Below, piece by piece: positions 7,439 through 16,263 of a DNA stretch of 64,000 bases. The translations under genes were made by a program, and so were the position numbers. Origin of the DNA: Myroides sp. N17-2 (lineage in GTDB: Bacteria > Bacteroidota > Bacteroidia > Flavobacteriales > Flavobacteriaceae); the NCBI RefSeq assembly GCF_002286775.1, contig NZ_NSGJ01000002.1:124001-188000 (forward strand), given 5' to 3'. Under the pieces are notes generated by a model that made no database searches, was not told where the DNA came from, and saw only the letters and a list, made by a program, of their open reading frames with translations. Numbering within the stretch: position 1 is the first letter of the stretch; each line of letters starts with the position of its first letter.

Positions 7439-10192
7439 TTAGAAATTATAGTTTAAGCTTAAACTAAAGTTTCTTCCTAATTTGTAAGATCTCACTAAGA
7501 CATCTTGCGTTAGGTTTTGTTGTTCTCTTTCGATTTTAGGATCTAATAAGTTCTTTGCATTTACTCCTATACCGAAGTTTTTATTAAACTTCATTTTAAA
7601 AGTGAAGTCTAGCATTCCGAATGCTTTATCTACTAAGTTACCACCTTGTTCTGTACCGATAGAGTATAATTTATCAGAGAAGTGAGCATAAGACATTGTA
7701 GCCATTAAGTTCTTTTCTCCCCATTCTTTGATATAAGATAAGTCAGCGTTAAGTAAGAAATCAGAAGCTCCAGTAAAATCAGCATTGTCATGTGTAAATG
7801 AAGTTGATAAGTATTTATTCTCTTTATTTACTTTCTCGTTATCTAATTTTTGGTATGTCTTCATGATAGAAGCATTTAAACCTCCTGTTATTTTATTTGT
7901 ATTTACATCATCAAAGCTGAATAAGTTTTTGCGTACTTCGATTTCTACTCCTGTAGCATATCCATAGTCACCAGTGTTAGCATATGTAATGTCGTTTGAT
8001 GAAGAGGCAGATACGATTTCATTGATTGGGTTTTTGATGTATTTTCCAAATACTGTTGCAGAAACTACTTCGTCATTTGTTGGGAAGAATTCCCATTTTA
8101 AATCAGCATTGTAATCATCAGAAGCGTATAAGTCAGGGTTACCTACTTTAATCTCAGTTACATCTTCGTAGATAAATCTTGCTCTTTCTTTAAACTGTGG
8201 TAATGTATATGTTTTAGAAGCAGCAAAACGCAAGTTGTTTCTATCATCAACAGCATACTTTAAAGATAAGCTAGGTAAGAAAGCATTTTTATCTAATGTG
8301 TTAGATGTCTTTTCTGAATCTAACTGTGTTTGCCAAGTTACTTTTTGAGTGATGGTTTCAAATCTCGCACCGATTGTACCTGAGAATCTATCAGAGAATT
8401 TGTATTCAACATTTGCAAAACCTGCATTTACAGTCATATCTCCATCATAAGTTTGTGGAAGTAATGCTCCAGGAGTACTAGCTCCTCCTCTGAATGTATA
8501 TGTCTCAAAGTATCCGTTGTTGAAGTTTTGTTGGTTAAAGAAGTTGTCTAAAGCGTGTGGATTAATGTTGTTGTTATAGTCAGCATTAATTTGGAATACA
8601 TACTGAGTAGCTTTAAACTCTCTATTCTTTTGACGTAAGTTATATCCTAAAGTCAATTTACCATTATATTGGTCATAACTGTTCTTTCCGAATTTATAAG
8701 AAGCAGCAATATTAGCACTTACTTCATTCTCGATTAGATCTTCAAAATATCTATTGTTATCTGATCTAGAGTTAGTAGAGAATTCGTAGTTATCTTGTCC
8801 TTTAATCTTGTTTAAAGTGTACATCTGTCTGTCAGGAGTCTGAGCAGAGATGTTATTAAGCGCTAATCCCCAGTTAAGATCTACTTGATCATTAAGTTTA
8901 TGATCTCCTAATAACTGATTTACTAATAAACGATCTTGTTTGTAATTTTGTCTTGTTAATAATGAACTCTCATAGTAGTCTTTTCTATCTGTAATATCTC
9001 TGATATATCCAGTATACTCATCTACCTTCTCTTGAGAACCATTGATTAATAACACATTGTATTTAATACTGTTGTTAGAGTTGATGTTATAATCAGCATT
9101 TAACATTGCAGTTGTATTCGTGTTGTATTCATAAGACTTCATATATAAGTCTTTTGTAAAACTGTTTTGTGCTTGTGCAGTACGGTTTACACCTTCTTTA
9201 AACTTATAATTATTGTCAAAAGATAAAGTCGCGAATAGATTTAATGAAGATTCTTTACCGAAGTAAAATGATTTACCACCGTTTAAACCTAAACTCATTC
9301 CGTAAGGAGATTTGTTTTTAGTTTGTGTTGAGTTTTTAAAACTAAAGTTGTTTAAAGCATTGCTTGGTTGTTTAGTTTCAGAGAACCCGATGAAACTTCT
9401 ATCTGATAATGCTCTAAATTTGTCTTCACCTACAGCATTTGTGTTGATATTTGTTCCTACAGAAGCATTAAAGAAAGCTTCTCCACTGTGTTTTTTAGAG
9501 ATAATGTCAATATTTCCTCCTGCGAAGTCACCTGAGTTTCTTGCATTGTATGTTTTATCGATAGAGATATACTCTACGATATCTGTAGAGAATAAGTTTA
9601 GGTCGATATTCTTTTTCTCTGGGTCATTAGATGCTAGAGGTAATCCATTAAGAGAAGTACTGTTATATCTGTCTCCTAATCCACGTACGAATATAGTACC
9701 TGTACCTTCTTGTTTAGATACTCCCGTTGTTTTAGCTACAGCAGATGCTACATCACTAACTCCTTTACGAGATAATTCTTGTGCACCGATCTGTTGTTTG
9801 ATTTCACTAGAACGTTGTTGTTCTATAAGAAGTGCTGATTCTTTTGATTTAGAACGCGTTGTTTGTACTACTACTCCTTCTAGTTCAGTGTGTTCTGATG
9901 TTAGAGCAATATTTATTAGTTTGGTTTCTTTTTTTGCTACTGTGATTGTTTTTTCTTGAGTTACATACCCCATGTACTGAAACTGTAAAGTGTATGTACC
10001 TGCTTCTAATGAAAGATGGTAAGTACCATCAAGTTCTGTGTTGACCCCATTAGAAGAATTTTTGATAGCTACTGTTGCGTAAGCTAAAGCGTCGTGTGTA
10101 ATGTCATCTGTTAATTTACCTTTGATATCAGCCTTCTGTCCATAGAATGAGGCTGATGCAAATAATAAGAAGATTACAAAATAATTTTTCAT
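7439..10192 (-). CDS. TonB-dependent outer-membrane receptor
   Basis: Imports a bound nutrient across the outer membrane using TonB energy. I take Met at 10192 as start (917 residues) because a clean signal peptide (MKNYFVIFLLFASASFYGQ) begins there; an in-frame Met 30 bases upstream would add ten non-hydrophobic residues. Domains in order: a carboxypeptidase-regulatory-like beta-sandwich (about 20-105), a plug with the motif IFVRGLGDRYNSTSLNGLPL, and a long beta-barrel ending in SLSLNYNF with a terminal Phe. It is divergent from a two-component system that may control it. The ligand is unknown. Confidence 0.92.
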   Translation of the reverse strand: MKNYFVIFLLFASASFYGQKADIKGKLTDDITHDALAYATVAIKNSSNGVNTELDGTYHLSLEAGTYTLQFQYMGYVTQEKTITVAKKETKLINIALTSEHTELEGVVVQTTRSKSKESALLIEQQRSSEIKQQIGAQELSRKGVSDVASAVAKTTGVSKQEGTGTIFVRGLGDRYNSTSLNGLPLASNDPEKKNIDLNLFSTDIVEYISIDKTYNARNSGDFAGGNIDIISKKHSGEAFFNASVGTNINTNAVGEDKFRALSDRSFIGFSETKQPSNALNNFSFKNSTQTKNKSPYGMSLGLNGGKSFYFGKESSLNLFATLSFDNNYKFKEGVNRTAQAQNSFTKDLYMKSYEYNTNTTAMLNADYNINSNNSIKYNVLLINGSQEKVDEYTGYIRDITDRKDYYESSLLTRQNYKQDRLLVNQLLGDHKLNDQVDLNWGLALNNISAQTPDRQMYTLNKIKGQDNYEFSTNSRSDNNRYFEDLIENEVSANIAASYKFGKNSYDQYNGKLTLGYNLRQKNREFKATQYVFQINADYNNNINPHALDNFFNQQNFNNGYFETYTFRGGASTPGALLPQTYDGDMTVNAGFANVEYKFSDRFSGTIGARFETITQKVTWQTQLDSEKTSNTLDKNAFLPSLSLKYAVDDRNNLRFAASKTYTLPQFKERARFIYEDVTEIKVGNPDLYASDDYNADLKWEFFPTNDEVVSATVFGKYIKNPINEIVSASSSNDITYANTGDYGYATGVEIEVRKNLFSFDDVNTNKITGGLNASIMKTYQKLDNEKVNKENKYLSTSFTHDNADFTGASDFLLNADLSYIKEWGEKNLMATMSYAHFSDKLYSIGTEQGGNLVDKAFGMLDFTFKMKFNKNFGIGVNAKNLLDPKIEREQQNLTQDVLVRSYKLGRNFSLSLNYNF

Positions 10193-10343
10193 AGAATAAG
10201 TGTGTTGTATTATGTAGTGCAAAGAACTTGGTACTATGTGTCCTGAATGTTATTCAAATTTTAATTTTTTGTGTATATTACGTTATCAAATTGTTAACAC
10301 ATTAAATAATTGTAAAGTCTATATTTAGTAATGTATTATGCTC

Positions 10344-10351
10344 TATATTTG
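10344..10351 (+). promoter_or_regulatory. Candidate -7 box (TATATTTG) for the response regulator gene
   Basis: An exact match to TAnnTTTG 25 bp before the chosen ATG at 10377. This box overlaps the longer open frame that begins at 10338, which supports the shorter start. Confidence 0.55.
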
Positions 10352-10376
10352 GCCTAGAAAAACACACAACACAAGT

Positions 10377-11069
10377 ATGAAAAATTCTGAGATTAAGATC
10401 CTTTTAGCTGATGATGAGCAAGATATTATTGATATCATCGGTTATAACCTTGAACAAGAGGGGTATCAAGTATTCACGGCAAGTAATGGAAAACAAGCTG
10501 TAGAAGTAGCTAACACTAATAAACCACACCTTATTATATTAGATGTTATGATGCCTGAGATGGATGGAATAGAAGCATGCGAATTAATAAGAAAGAACAC
10601 TGCATTAGCGAATAGCGTTATTACTTTCTTAACTGCTCGTGGAGAGGATTATTCTCAAGTAGCAGGCTTTGAGGCAGGTGCAGATGACTATATTACCAAG
10701 CCTATTAAACCGAAAGTATTAATGAGTAAAGTAAAAGCATTACTTAGACGTGCACGTTTTGGTGAGGATAGTGGTTCGGAAGTTATTGAAGTAGGAGATA
10801 TTAGAATAGACAGAGACGAGTATAGAGTATTTGTTCGCAAAGAAGAAATTGTATTCCCTCGTAAAGAGTTTGAATTACTTTATTTGTTAACTGCTAAGCC
10901 AGGAAAAGTATTTACTCGTGATGAGATATTAGATGCTGTATGGGGTAATGAAGTAGTAGTAGGGGGTAGAACTATCGATGTACATATTCGTAAGCTAAGA
11001 GAGAAAATAGGAGATAACTACTTTAAAACTATTAAAGGAGTTGGATATAAATTCGACCACGCAGATTAA
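10377..11069 (+). CDS. OmpR/PhoB-family response regulator
   Basis: DNA-binding response regulator of 230 residues. The receiver domain shows the acidic pocket (Asp12, Asp13), phosphoacceptor Asp56 in LIILDVMMPEMDG, Thr86 and Lys108 (YITKP). The C-terminal winged helix has the typical FPRKEFELLYLL, GRTIDVHIRKLREKIG and IKGVGYKF. The frame is open from 10338, but ATG 10377 is preferred because the receiver starts there and a promoter box lies between. Three bases separate it from its kinase. Divergent placement beside the TonB receptor suggests that it regulates uptake of that nutrient; phosphate is one possibility, given the PhoB-like type. Confidence 0.9.
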   Translation: MKNSEIKILLADDEQDIIDIIGYNLEQEGYQVFTASNGKQAVEVANTNKPHLIILDVMMPEMDGIEACELIRKNTALANSVITFLTARGEDYSQVAGFEAGADDYITKPIKPKVLMSKVKALLRRARFGEDSGSEVIEVGDIRIDRDEYRVFVRKEEIVFPRKEFELLYLLTAKPGKVFTRDEILDAVWGNEVVVGGRTIDVHIRKLREKIGDNYFKTIKGVGYKFDHAD

Positions 11070-11072
11070 TAA

Positions 11073-12134
11073 ATGGCTATAAAATATAAGAGTTCTTATA
11101 AATTCGCAGTAAAGTCTTCACTCGCTATTACAGTGATAAGCTTTATTGTAACCTTACCTATCGGAGTCTTTTACCTAGATATACCTTTCTGGGTAGTATT
11201 AGGCTACCTTGTTTTTTTATACACTGTTTCTTTTTTTATTCTTCAGTACCGTGTAGAGCACTTTATCTACCGTCGTATCAAGAAGATTTATGATAATGTA
11301 TCATTATTAGAACATACAGATTTAAGAAGTAAAGCTGTTACTACAGATATGCAGACCCTTACAGAAGAGATTCAAAAGTTTGCAAAGAACAAGAAGATAG
11401 AAATTGAGTCCCTACAAGTTAGGGAAGAGTATAGACGTGATTTTTTAGGTAATATTTCTCACGAATTAAAAACACCTCTATTCACTATACAAAGTTATTT
11501 AGAGACACTTCAGGACGGAGCTATCGATGATCTAAAGGTTAGAGATAGATATATAGAGAGAGCCGCACAGAGTGTAGACAGACTTATTTATATCGTTAAC
11601 GATTTAGATATGATTACTAAACTTGAGTCCGGAGATCTTCATTTGAATGTTGTTACTTTTGATATCGTGGAGACGATTAGACATGCATATGATTTTCTTG
11701 ACTATAAAGCGAAAAAACGAAACATCTCTTTAATATTCGATCTTAACTATAATAAACCTATTTATGTAGTTGGTGACAAAGAACGTATAGGACAAGTAAT
11801 CACAAACCTTATTGATAACTCTATCAAATATGGGAAAGAAAAGGGAACTACAGAAGTCAGTATCGAAGATCTTGTGGATAATAAACTTATCGTGAGGGTA
11901 ACTGATAATGGTACGGGAATTAGGAAGGAAAATGTCTCTCGATTATTTGAGCGTTTTTATCGAGTTGATAAAAGTGGTGCTCGTACTGTAGGTGGTTCAG
12001 GACTTGGTTTATCTATCGTAAAGCATATTGTAGAGGCTCATGAAGAACATATTTATGTAGAAAGTAGCTTTGGTTATGGATCAGAGTTCTCATTCACTTT
12101 AGAGAAAGCATTAGTTGCTCCTTTAGATAATTAA
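11073..12134 (+). CDS. PhoR-like sensor histidine kinase
   Basis: A 353-residue kinase with two adjacent transmembrane segments (about 18-34 and 38-58) and practically no periplasmic domain, as in PhoR-type sensors that read a membrane partner. A linker leads to the dimerisation helix with His130 in FLGNISHELKTPLF. The catalytic domain carries the N box (VITNLIDNSIKYG), G1 (VTDNGTGI), F box (LFERFYRVD) and G2 (GGSGLGLSIVKHI). It should phosphorylate the regulator encoded three bases upstream. The next gene, trmB, has its own promoter box, so the operon is two genes. Confidence 0.93.
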   Translation: MAIKYKSSYKFAVKSSLAITVISFIVTLPIGVFYLDIPFWVVLGYLVFLYTVSFFILQYRVEHFIYRRIKKIYDNVSLLEHTDLRSKAVTTDMQTLTEEIQKFAKNKKIEIESLQVREEYRRDFLGNISHELKTPLFTIQSYLETLQDGAIDDLKVRDRYIERAAQSVDRLIYIVNDLDMITKLESGDLHLNVVTFDIVETIRHAYDFLDYKAKKRNISLIFDLNYNKPIYVVGDKERIGQVITNLIDNSIKYGKEKGTTEVSIEDLVDNKLIVRVTDNGTGIRKENVSRLFERFYRVDKSGARTVGGSGLGLSIVKHIVEAHEEHIYVESSFGYGSEFSFTLEKALVAPLDN

Positions 12135-12202
12135 TTATCAACCAATCTTATATCTATTGTCCTTGTATAAAATTAAAATAGGATAGTTTCACTATAATTA
12201 CT

Positions 12203-12210
12203 TAATTTTG
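12203..12210 (+). promoter_or_regulatory. Candidate -7 box (TAATTTTG) for trmB operon
   Basis: Matches TAnnTTTG and lies 27 bp before the GTG start of trmB. No clear -33 element was found at the expected spacing. Confidence 0.45.
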
Positions 12211-12236
12211 CGCAAATTTATAATGAAGTATATCAC

Positions 12237-12908
12237 GTGGGAAGCAAAAATAAACTAAAGCGATTTAGAGAAAACGAAACTTTTGATATTGTATATCAAC
12301 CGACTAGAGAAGATATGATAGGTGAATTACCTCAAAAGGGTAATTGGGGGAAAGATGTATTTAAGAATGACAATCCTATTGTTTTAGAACTTGGATGTGG
12401 AAAAGGAGAATACACGGTAGAATTAGCAAAACGTTATCCGGAGAAGAACTTTATCGGTATAGATATTAAGGGAGCTCGTTTTTGGCGTGGTGCGAAGACT
12501 GCTGTAGAGTCAGGAATGACTAATGTAGCTTTCTTACGTACGCAAATCGAGTTGATCGAGCATGCGTTTGCAGCAGGAGAAGTTAGTGAGATTTGGATTA
12601 CTTTCCCAGACCCTCAGATTAAATATAAACGTACTAAACACCGTCTTACGAATAGTGAATTTTTACAGCGTTATAAGAAAGTTCTTACTGCAGATGGAGT
12701 AATGAATTTAAAAACGGATAGTGAATTTATGCACGGATACACATTAGGACTTCTTCATGGAGAAGGACATGAAGTTATCTACGCGAACCACCACATTTAT
12801 AAGAATGAGGGTGCACCAAGTGTAGTAACTGAGATCCAAACTTTTTACGAATCACAGTATTTAGAACAAAATAAACCTATAACTTACATTCAATTTAGAA
12901 TAAAGTAA
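12237..12908 (+). CDS. trmB: tRNA (guanine-N7)-methyltransferase TrmB
   Basis: Methylates guanine 46 in the variable loop of tRNA using S-adenosylmethionine. The 223-residue protein has the SAM-binding motif LELGCGKGEY (50-59), FIGIDIKGAR, and the family signature ITFPDPQIKYKRTKHR, where Asp and Arg/Lys bind tRNA. It starts at GTG; the ATG 14 bases upstream is out of frame, and the residues from GTG (GSKNKLKRF) match the usual flavobacterial N-terminus. A LysE-like gene follows after one base, so the two are co-transcribed. Confidence 0.94.
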   Translation: MGSKNKLKRFRENETFDIVYQPTREDMIGELPQKGNWGKDVFKNDNPIVLELGCGKGEYTVELAKRYPEKNFIGIDIKGARFWRGAKTAVESGMTNVAFLRTQIELIEHAFAAGEVSEIWITFPDPQIKYKRTKHRLTNSEFLQRYKKVLTADGVMNLKTDSEFMHGYTLGLLHGEGHEVIYANHHIYKNEGAPSVVTEIQTFYESQYLEQNKPITYIQFRIK

Positions 12909-12909
12909 G

Positions 12910-13536
12910 ATGGGAGTAGAAGTTATCACACTTTTATTTTTCGGTTTTTTAGCAGCTACCTTGGGAGTTTCTCTTCCAGGGCTGCTTAATATGACAGCAG
13001 TTAAGATTGCTAAGGAAGAGGGAGGACGCCAAGCGTTTCACTATATCTTAGGAGCCTTAACTGTTATTTTTATACAGACTTTTGTCGCGATTTTCTTTTC
13101 TAAGCTTATTGATTCAAGCCCTGGTATTACTGAGGCACTTCACGAGATAGGGCTAGCTATTTTTGCTATCCTGACTATTTACTTTTTGTTCTTTGCTAAA
13201 AAGAAAGAGAAGAAAAAAGCTGATAATCTAGAGAAGAGAAAGTCTCCTTTTATATATGGAGTTTTCCTTGCCTCGATTAATGTTTTTCTGATACCTTATT
13301 ACGTATTCCTAAGTATTACATTAGCTACTTATGACTTTCCTATTTTTGATATTCTTTGTACTACATTCTTTTCGTTAGGAGTAGTATTAGGATCAGGAAT
13401 GATGTTTTATATCTATGTATCCTTGTTTAAAAAACCATCAAGAGAGGATGCTTTTATTCTTCGTAATATCAACTATGTTATTGGGACGATTACAGGTGTA
13501 ATTTGTCTAATCACTATCTATAAATTACTTAAGTAA
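12910..13536 (+). CDS. LysE-family-like membrane transporter
   Basis: A 208-residue integral membrane protein with about six hydrophobic segments and a short Lys-rich cytoplasmic loop (KKKEKKKAD) in the middle, the build of LysE/RhtB exporters of amino acids. The N-terminal stretch GVSLPGLLNMTAVKIAKEEGGRQA resembles the conserved PGP and following loop of that family. Substrate unknown. It lies one base after trmB and its stop overlaps the next start (TAATG), so it is the middle gene of a three-gene operon. Confidence 0.75.
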   Translation: MGVEVITLLFFGFLAATLGVSLPGLLNMTAVKIAKEEGGRQAFHYILGALTVIFIQTFVAIFFSKLIDSSPGITEALHEIGLAIFAILTIYFLFFAKKKEKKKADNLEKRKSPFIYGVFLASINVFLIPYYVFLSITLATYDFPIFDILCTTFFSLGVVLGSGMMFYIYVSLFKKPSREDAFILRNINYVIGTITGVICLITIYKLLK

Positions 13537-13871
13537 TGGCTGCCGAAGAGAGTTTCTTTGAACGCGTCTTTACTGTAGCGAGGCAGATTCCAGAGGGTAG
13601 AGTGACTACTTATGGAGCTATTGCAAGAGCCATAGGAGCTGCGCGTTCTGCTCGTATGGTAGGGTATGCTATGAATGCATCTCATAATGATGATACAGTA
13701 CCTGCTCATCGCGTAGTTAATCGCAACGGCATGTTGACAGGTAAGTTTCACTTCGATGGAACCAATCTAATGCAACAATTATTGGAGAATGAAGGTGTCG
13801 AGGTTATCGATAATAAAGTAGTCAACTTCAAAGAACTACTGTGGGAGCCAAAAATCCAAGAAGGAGAATAA
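13536..13871 (+). CDS. Alkyltransferase-like protein (ATL), Cys-less MGMT relative
   Basis: A 111-residue protein made only of the DNA-binding domain of O6-methylguanine-DNA methyltransferase. Helix and Arg-finger motifs (GRVTTYGAIA, RSARMVGYAM) are present, but the active-site PCHRV is PAHRV (residues 56-60), so the acceptor Cys is replaced by Ala57. Such ATL proteins bind O6-alkylguanine, flip the base and hand the lesion to nucleotide excision repair (established for Atl1 and E. coli YbaZ). Its start overlaps the upstream stop by one base. The pairing with tRNA modification and transport genes has no obvious functional meaning. Confidence 0.9.
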   Translation: MAAEESFFERVFTVARQIPEGRVTTYGAIARAIGAARSARMVGYAMNASHNDDTVPAHRVVNRNGMLTGKFHFDGTNLMQQLLENEGVEVIDNKVVNFKELLWEPKIQEGE

Positions 13872-14446
13872 CAGGCCTGTTTATATCTTGTAAAATCAGA
13901 GTATTACTCATAGTGAGTATAATATAATCCTTATTGATTGTTTATTAGCGCTAATTGTGCACTCTACTCTAATCTATCCTTTTCTAGATATTTCATTGTA
14001 TAATTTTATCTAATTCAATCTGTTTTTTTCTATTTTATTGATTAACTGATTCTGTTTTGGTCATGTTTTTTGATCTAAGAGTCTTATTATATCTAATTAG
14101 ATAGATCTTCTATTAAAAATGCAGATTTTTTTTAGTTTGTTTTTGAGAATAAATGGGATCAATATGTTGATTTTTAAGCGTTAGTGTTGTTTTGCTCTAA
14201 ATGGTAATTAATTTTTAAACTACCTTTAACCGCAGTAATGACGCACCTTTGTGTGGGATTCTAGGACAATAGTAGGAGTATTATAGGAGAATACCGGGGT
14301 AAGAGGTGTGTTTGCCCAAGGATACTCCTTTTATTCTTCAGTTATTCTTCTTCTATGTTACAATTATTTTAGTGAGGATGAAGAGTAGTGCTAAGTGTTT
14401 GAATTGTTGAATAATGTGTTTATAAAAAGACTTATATTTATAGAAA
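13872..14446. other. 575-bp AT-rich gap with one structured segment
   Basis: No convincing open frame. An imperfect palindrome lies at 13901-13924 behind the ATL gene (TATTACTCA / TGAG-TA-TAATA). A structured stretch at 14274-14335 is listed separately. The remainder is AT-rich spacer and the probable promoter region of the downstream lipoproteins. Confidence 0.5.
14274..14335 (+). other. Nested hairpin in the leader of the lipoprotein pair
   Basis: AGGAGTAT (14274-14281) pairs with ATACTCCT (14322-14329), and inside it GGGTAA (14297-14302) pairs with TTGCCC (14312-14317, one G-U). A T-rich tail follows. It could be an attenuator, a small RNA end, or a terminator of transcription from upstream. 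Its last 14 bases recur at 7317-7330. Confidence 0.4.
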
Positions 14447-14917
14447 ATGAAAAGTTTGTTGAGAATGAGGAAAGTAGTATTGTTTATGGTAGTTTGTTTT
14501 TTGACTATGGTTAGTTGTCAAGAGAAGGCATCTTATACTAAAGATGATTTAGCAGGAGCGTGGAGTTCGATAACTGTGAAATCATTTGATGCTGATAAGA
14601 AGCTTATTGAAGAAAGTGTACCTAAAGATGATTTTAATTGCGGGCAAATGATATGGACTATAGGAGCAGATGAGATTGATGTCATGCATTATGTAGGTAG
14701 GGATGGGGATGACAACTGCATAGAAGCTCACACAATATTAAAATATTCAGTTGCGAAGGATGTGATTAGTACGATAGATGAGAATGGAATACAAGAACAT
14801 TTTGAGATCATAAACTTGACTAAGGATATATTAACAGTGATGGTTAAATTGGCTAAGCCTGTTGAGTATAATGGTTCTGCATTTCAGTATGTTGAACTTA
14901 CATATGAGAAATTGTAA
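14447..14917 (+). CDS. Lipocalin-like small lipoprotein, paralogue A
   Basis: A 156-residue protein with a signal peptide and lipobox (TMVSC). Met at 14465 (MRKVVLF) is an equally likely start. After the linker comes DLAGAWSS, then an NCG and a second NC, and near the end VEYNGSAFQYVEL. The same order of features recurs in the next gene, so the two are tandem duplicates that have diverged. The GxW start and beta-rich pattern resemble bacterial lipocalin-like lipoproteins; the two Cys may form a disulfide in the periplasm. Function unknown. Confidence 0.72.
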   Translation: MKSLLRMRKVVLFMVVCFLTMVSCQEKASYTKDDLAGAWSSITVKSFDADKKLIEESVPKDDFNCGQMIWTIGADEIDVMHYVGRDGDDNCIEAHTILKYSVAKDVISTIDENGIQEHFEIINLTKDILTVMVKLAKPVEYNGSAFQYVELTYEKL

Positions 14918-14944
14918 AGTATTTAGATTTTAAAATATAATATT

Positions 14945-15427
14945 ATGAAAAAAATTATCATGTTGTTCGTCATGTCTATCGTGATGATAAGTGTTACAGG
15001 GTGTTCTAGTGACGATAATAGCACACCGACTTTTAATAAAGCAGATTTGTTTGGTAGTTGGGAGCATGTGTCATCTAAAGTATTTGATCCAAAGAAGAAA
15101 CTATTAGGCGAAGCTGCTGCCGAGAATAAGGATAACTGTGGAGTGTTGGTTATGTCATTTACTGAGAGTCAGATGGGGTATGTTAAATACGAAGGTAAAG
15201 ATTACAATGGTAATTGTATTGAGGTGATAGATATGAGTGGATATGAATTAAGAGGAAATCGCATTTATGAGAAGGATGAAAATGGCGACCTTGATGAAGA
15301 TGTATTTCTTGATATTAAGAGTCTGAATGGTAATACACTTGTCTTATTCCAAAAGTTAGAAAAGCCATTTATTTATAATGGTATCGCATTTCAATACTTA
15401 GAAATGTATATGAGAAGGGTGAAATAA
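14945..15427 (+). CDS. Lipocalin-like small lipoprotein, paralogue B
   Basis: 160 residues, signal peptide and lipobox (VTGC, Cys20, followed by SSDDNS). The mature part begins DLFGSWEH, with NCG and NC at the same places as in paralogue A and the near-identical ending YNGIAFQYLEM. It follows paralogue A by 27 bases and probably shares its transcript, which a strong terminator closes. The duplication may provide two ligand specificities; this is inference. No catalytic residues are apparent. Confidence 0.75.
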   Translation: MKKIIMLFVMSIVMISVTGCSSDDNSTPTFNKADLFGSWEHVSSKVFDPKKKLLGEAAAENKDNCGVLVMSFTESQMGYVKYEGKDYNGNCIEVIDMSGYELRGNRIYEKDENGDLDEDVFLDIKSLNGNTLVLFQKLEKPFIYNGIAFQYLEMYMRRVK

Positions 15428-15447
15428 TGTAATTAATTATACTCAAG

Positions 15448-15489
15448 AAGGAGAGTCCATATCAGCAGATAGAGACTCTCCTTTTTTTG
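15448..15489 (+). terminator. Terminator of the lipoprotein pair
   Basis: Perfect 10-bp stem AAGGAGAGTC (15448-15457) / GACTCTCCTT (15474-15483) followed by a T-run. Confidence 0.88.
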
Positions 15490-15535
15490 TTGGCATTTAG
15501 CTTATATCGCTATATTTACAGCTAAAATTCACTGA

Positions 15536-16075
15536 ATGAAAGAAGAGAAGTTATATTACTATGGAGTTAGTATGGGAAGGAGTATGCTGATCTTGGGCTT
15601 TATTAGTTTAATGTTTGGGATGATATTAAGCTATTTTATATTAAGAGATGCTAGTATTACGTTCTCTTTATTAGTAGAGTTTTGGCAGATGACTTTGTTG
15701 TTACTTTTATTCTTCGTTATGGGAGTTTTACTTATTTGTAATGGTGTGGTTGTATGGAAAAAATCTACTAACAAGGTCGTGCTATTAAGATTGTCACCTA
15801 AAGGAATAACTAACTATGAACATAATATTACTATAAAATGGAAGGATATAGAAGATGTGATTTATATTGGGTTTCGCAATAAACATGGTATAGGCGTAAA
15901 GATGAGGAATAAAGAACTTCTATTAAATCAATTGCCACTTCATAAGCGCTTAGTACAACGTCTTTTTGGGTTAAGCTTATTTGATGCACTCTCTGGCGAA
16001 TACATTGAAGGCGATGGCAGGGTAGCACATCGAGAAATAAAAGAGTATTATGAGAGGGTGAGAGTTATAGAATAG
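15536..16075 (+). CDS. Small two-TM membrane protein with PH-like cytoplasmic part
   Basis: 179 residues with two transmembrane helices (about 14-34 and 49-71) separated by a short loop, then a soluble part with beta-strands (VVLLRLSPKGITNYEH, ITIKWKDIEDVIYIG). The pattern of two helices followed by a strand-rich domain with ITIKWKDIE resembles the STM3941/PH-like family of small membrane proteins, of unknown role. The C-terminus is charged and helical. It is transcribed alone as far as I can see. Confidence 0.6.
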   Translation: MKEEKLYYYGVSMGRSMLILGFISLMFGMILSYFILRDASITFSLLVEFWQMTLLLLLFFVMGVLLICNGVVVWKKSTNKVVLLRLSPKGITNYEHNITIKWKDIEDVIYIGFRNKHGIGVKMRNKELLLNQLPLHKRLVQRLFGLSLFDALSGEYIEGDGRVAHREIKEYYERVRVIE

Positions 16076-16233
16076 TTGATAGATTTAATAGGTAGATTAC
16101 ATAAAATTTATATAAAATATTTAGTGTTTTTAGAGAGTAGTATTTCATGTCGTCATATCAGTAAATGAGTAAATTACATTTAGAGATGTTGATAAATGTG
16201 TAATATAATTTATATAAATATATAAAATGGTTT

Positions 16234-16241
16234 TATATTTG
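16234..16241 (+). promoter_or_regulatory. Candidate -7 box (TATATTTG) for the ATPase/nuclease-like pair
   Basis: An exact TAnnTTTG match 22 bp before the ATPase start, in a very AT-rich 188-bp spacer. This predicts a short leader of roughly 15 bases. Confidence 0.5.
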
Positions 16242-16263
16242 GGAGTATAATATAGTTAATACA

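Noticed and set aside
5906..10000. Long plus-strand open frames opposite the lipoprotein and TonB receptor genes
   Set aside because: They are mirror frames of strongly supported minus-strand genes, lack family motifs and have unlikely composition.
10338..10376. Upstream ATG for the response regulator
   Set aside because: It would place a promoter-like box inside the gene and add 13 residues ahead of the receiver fold.
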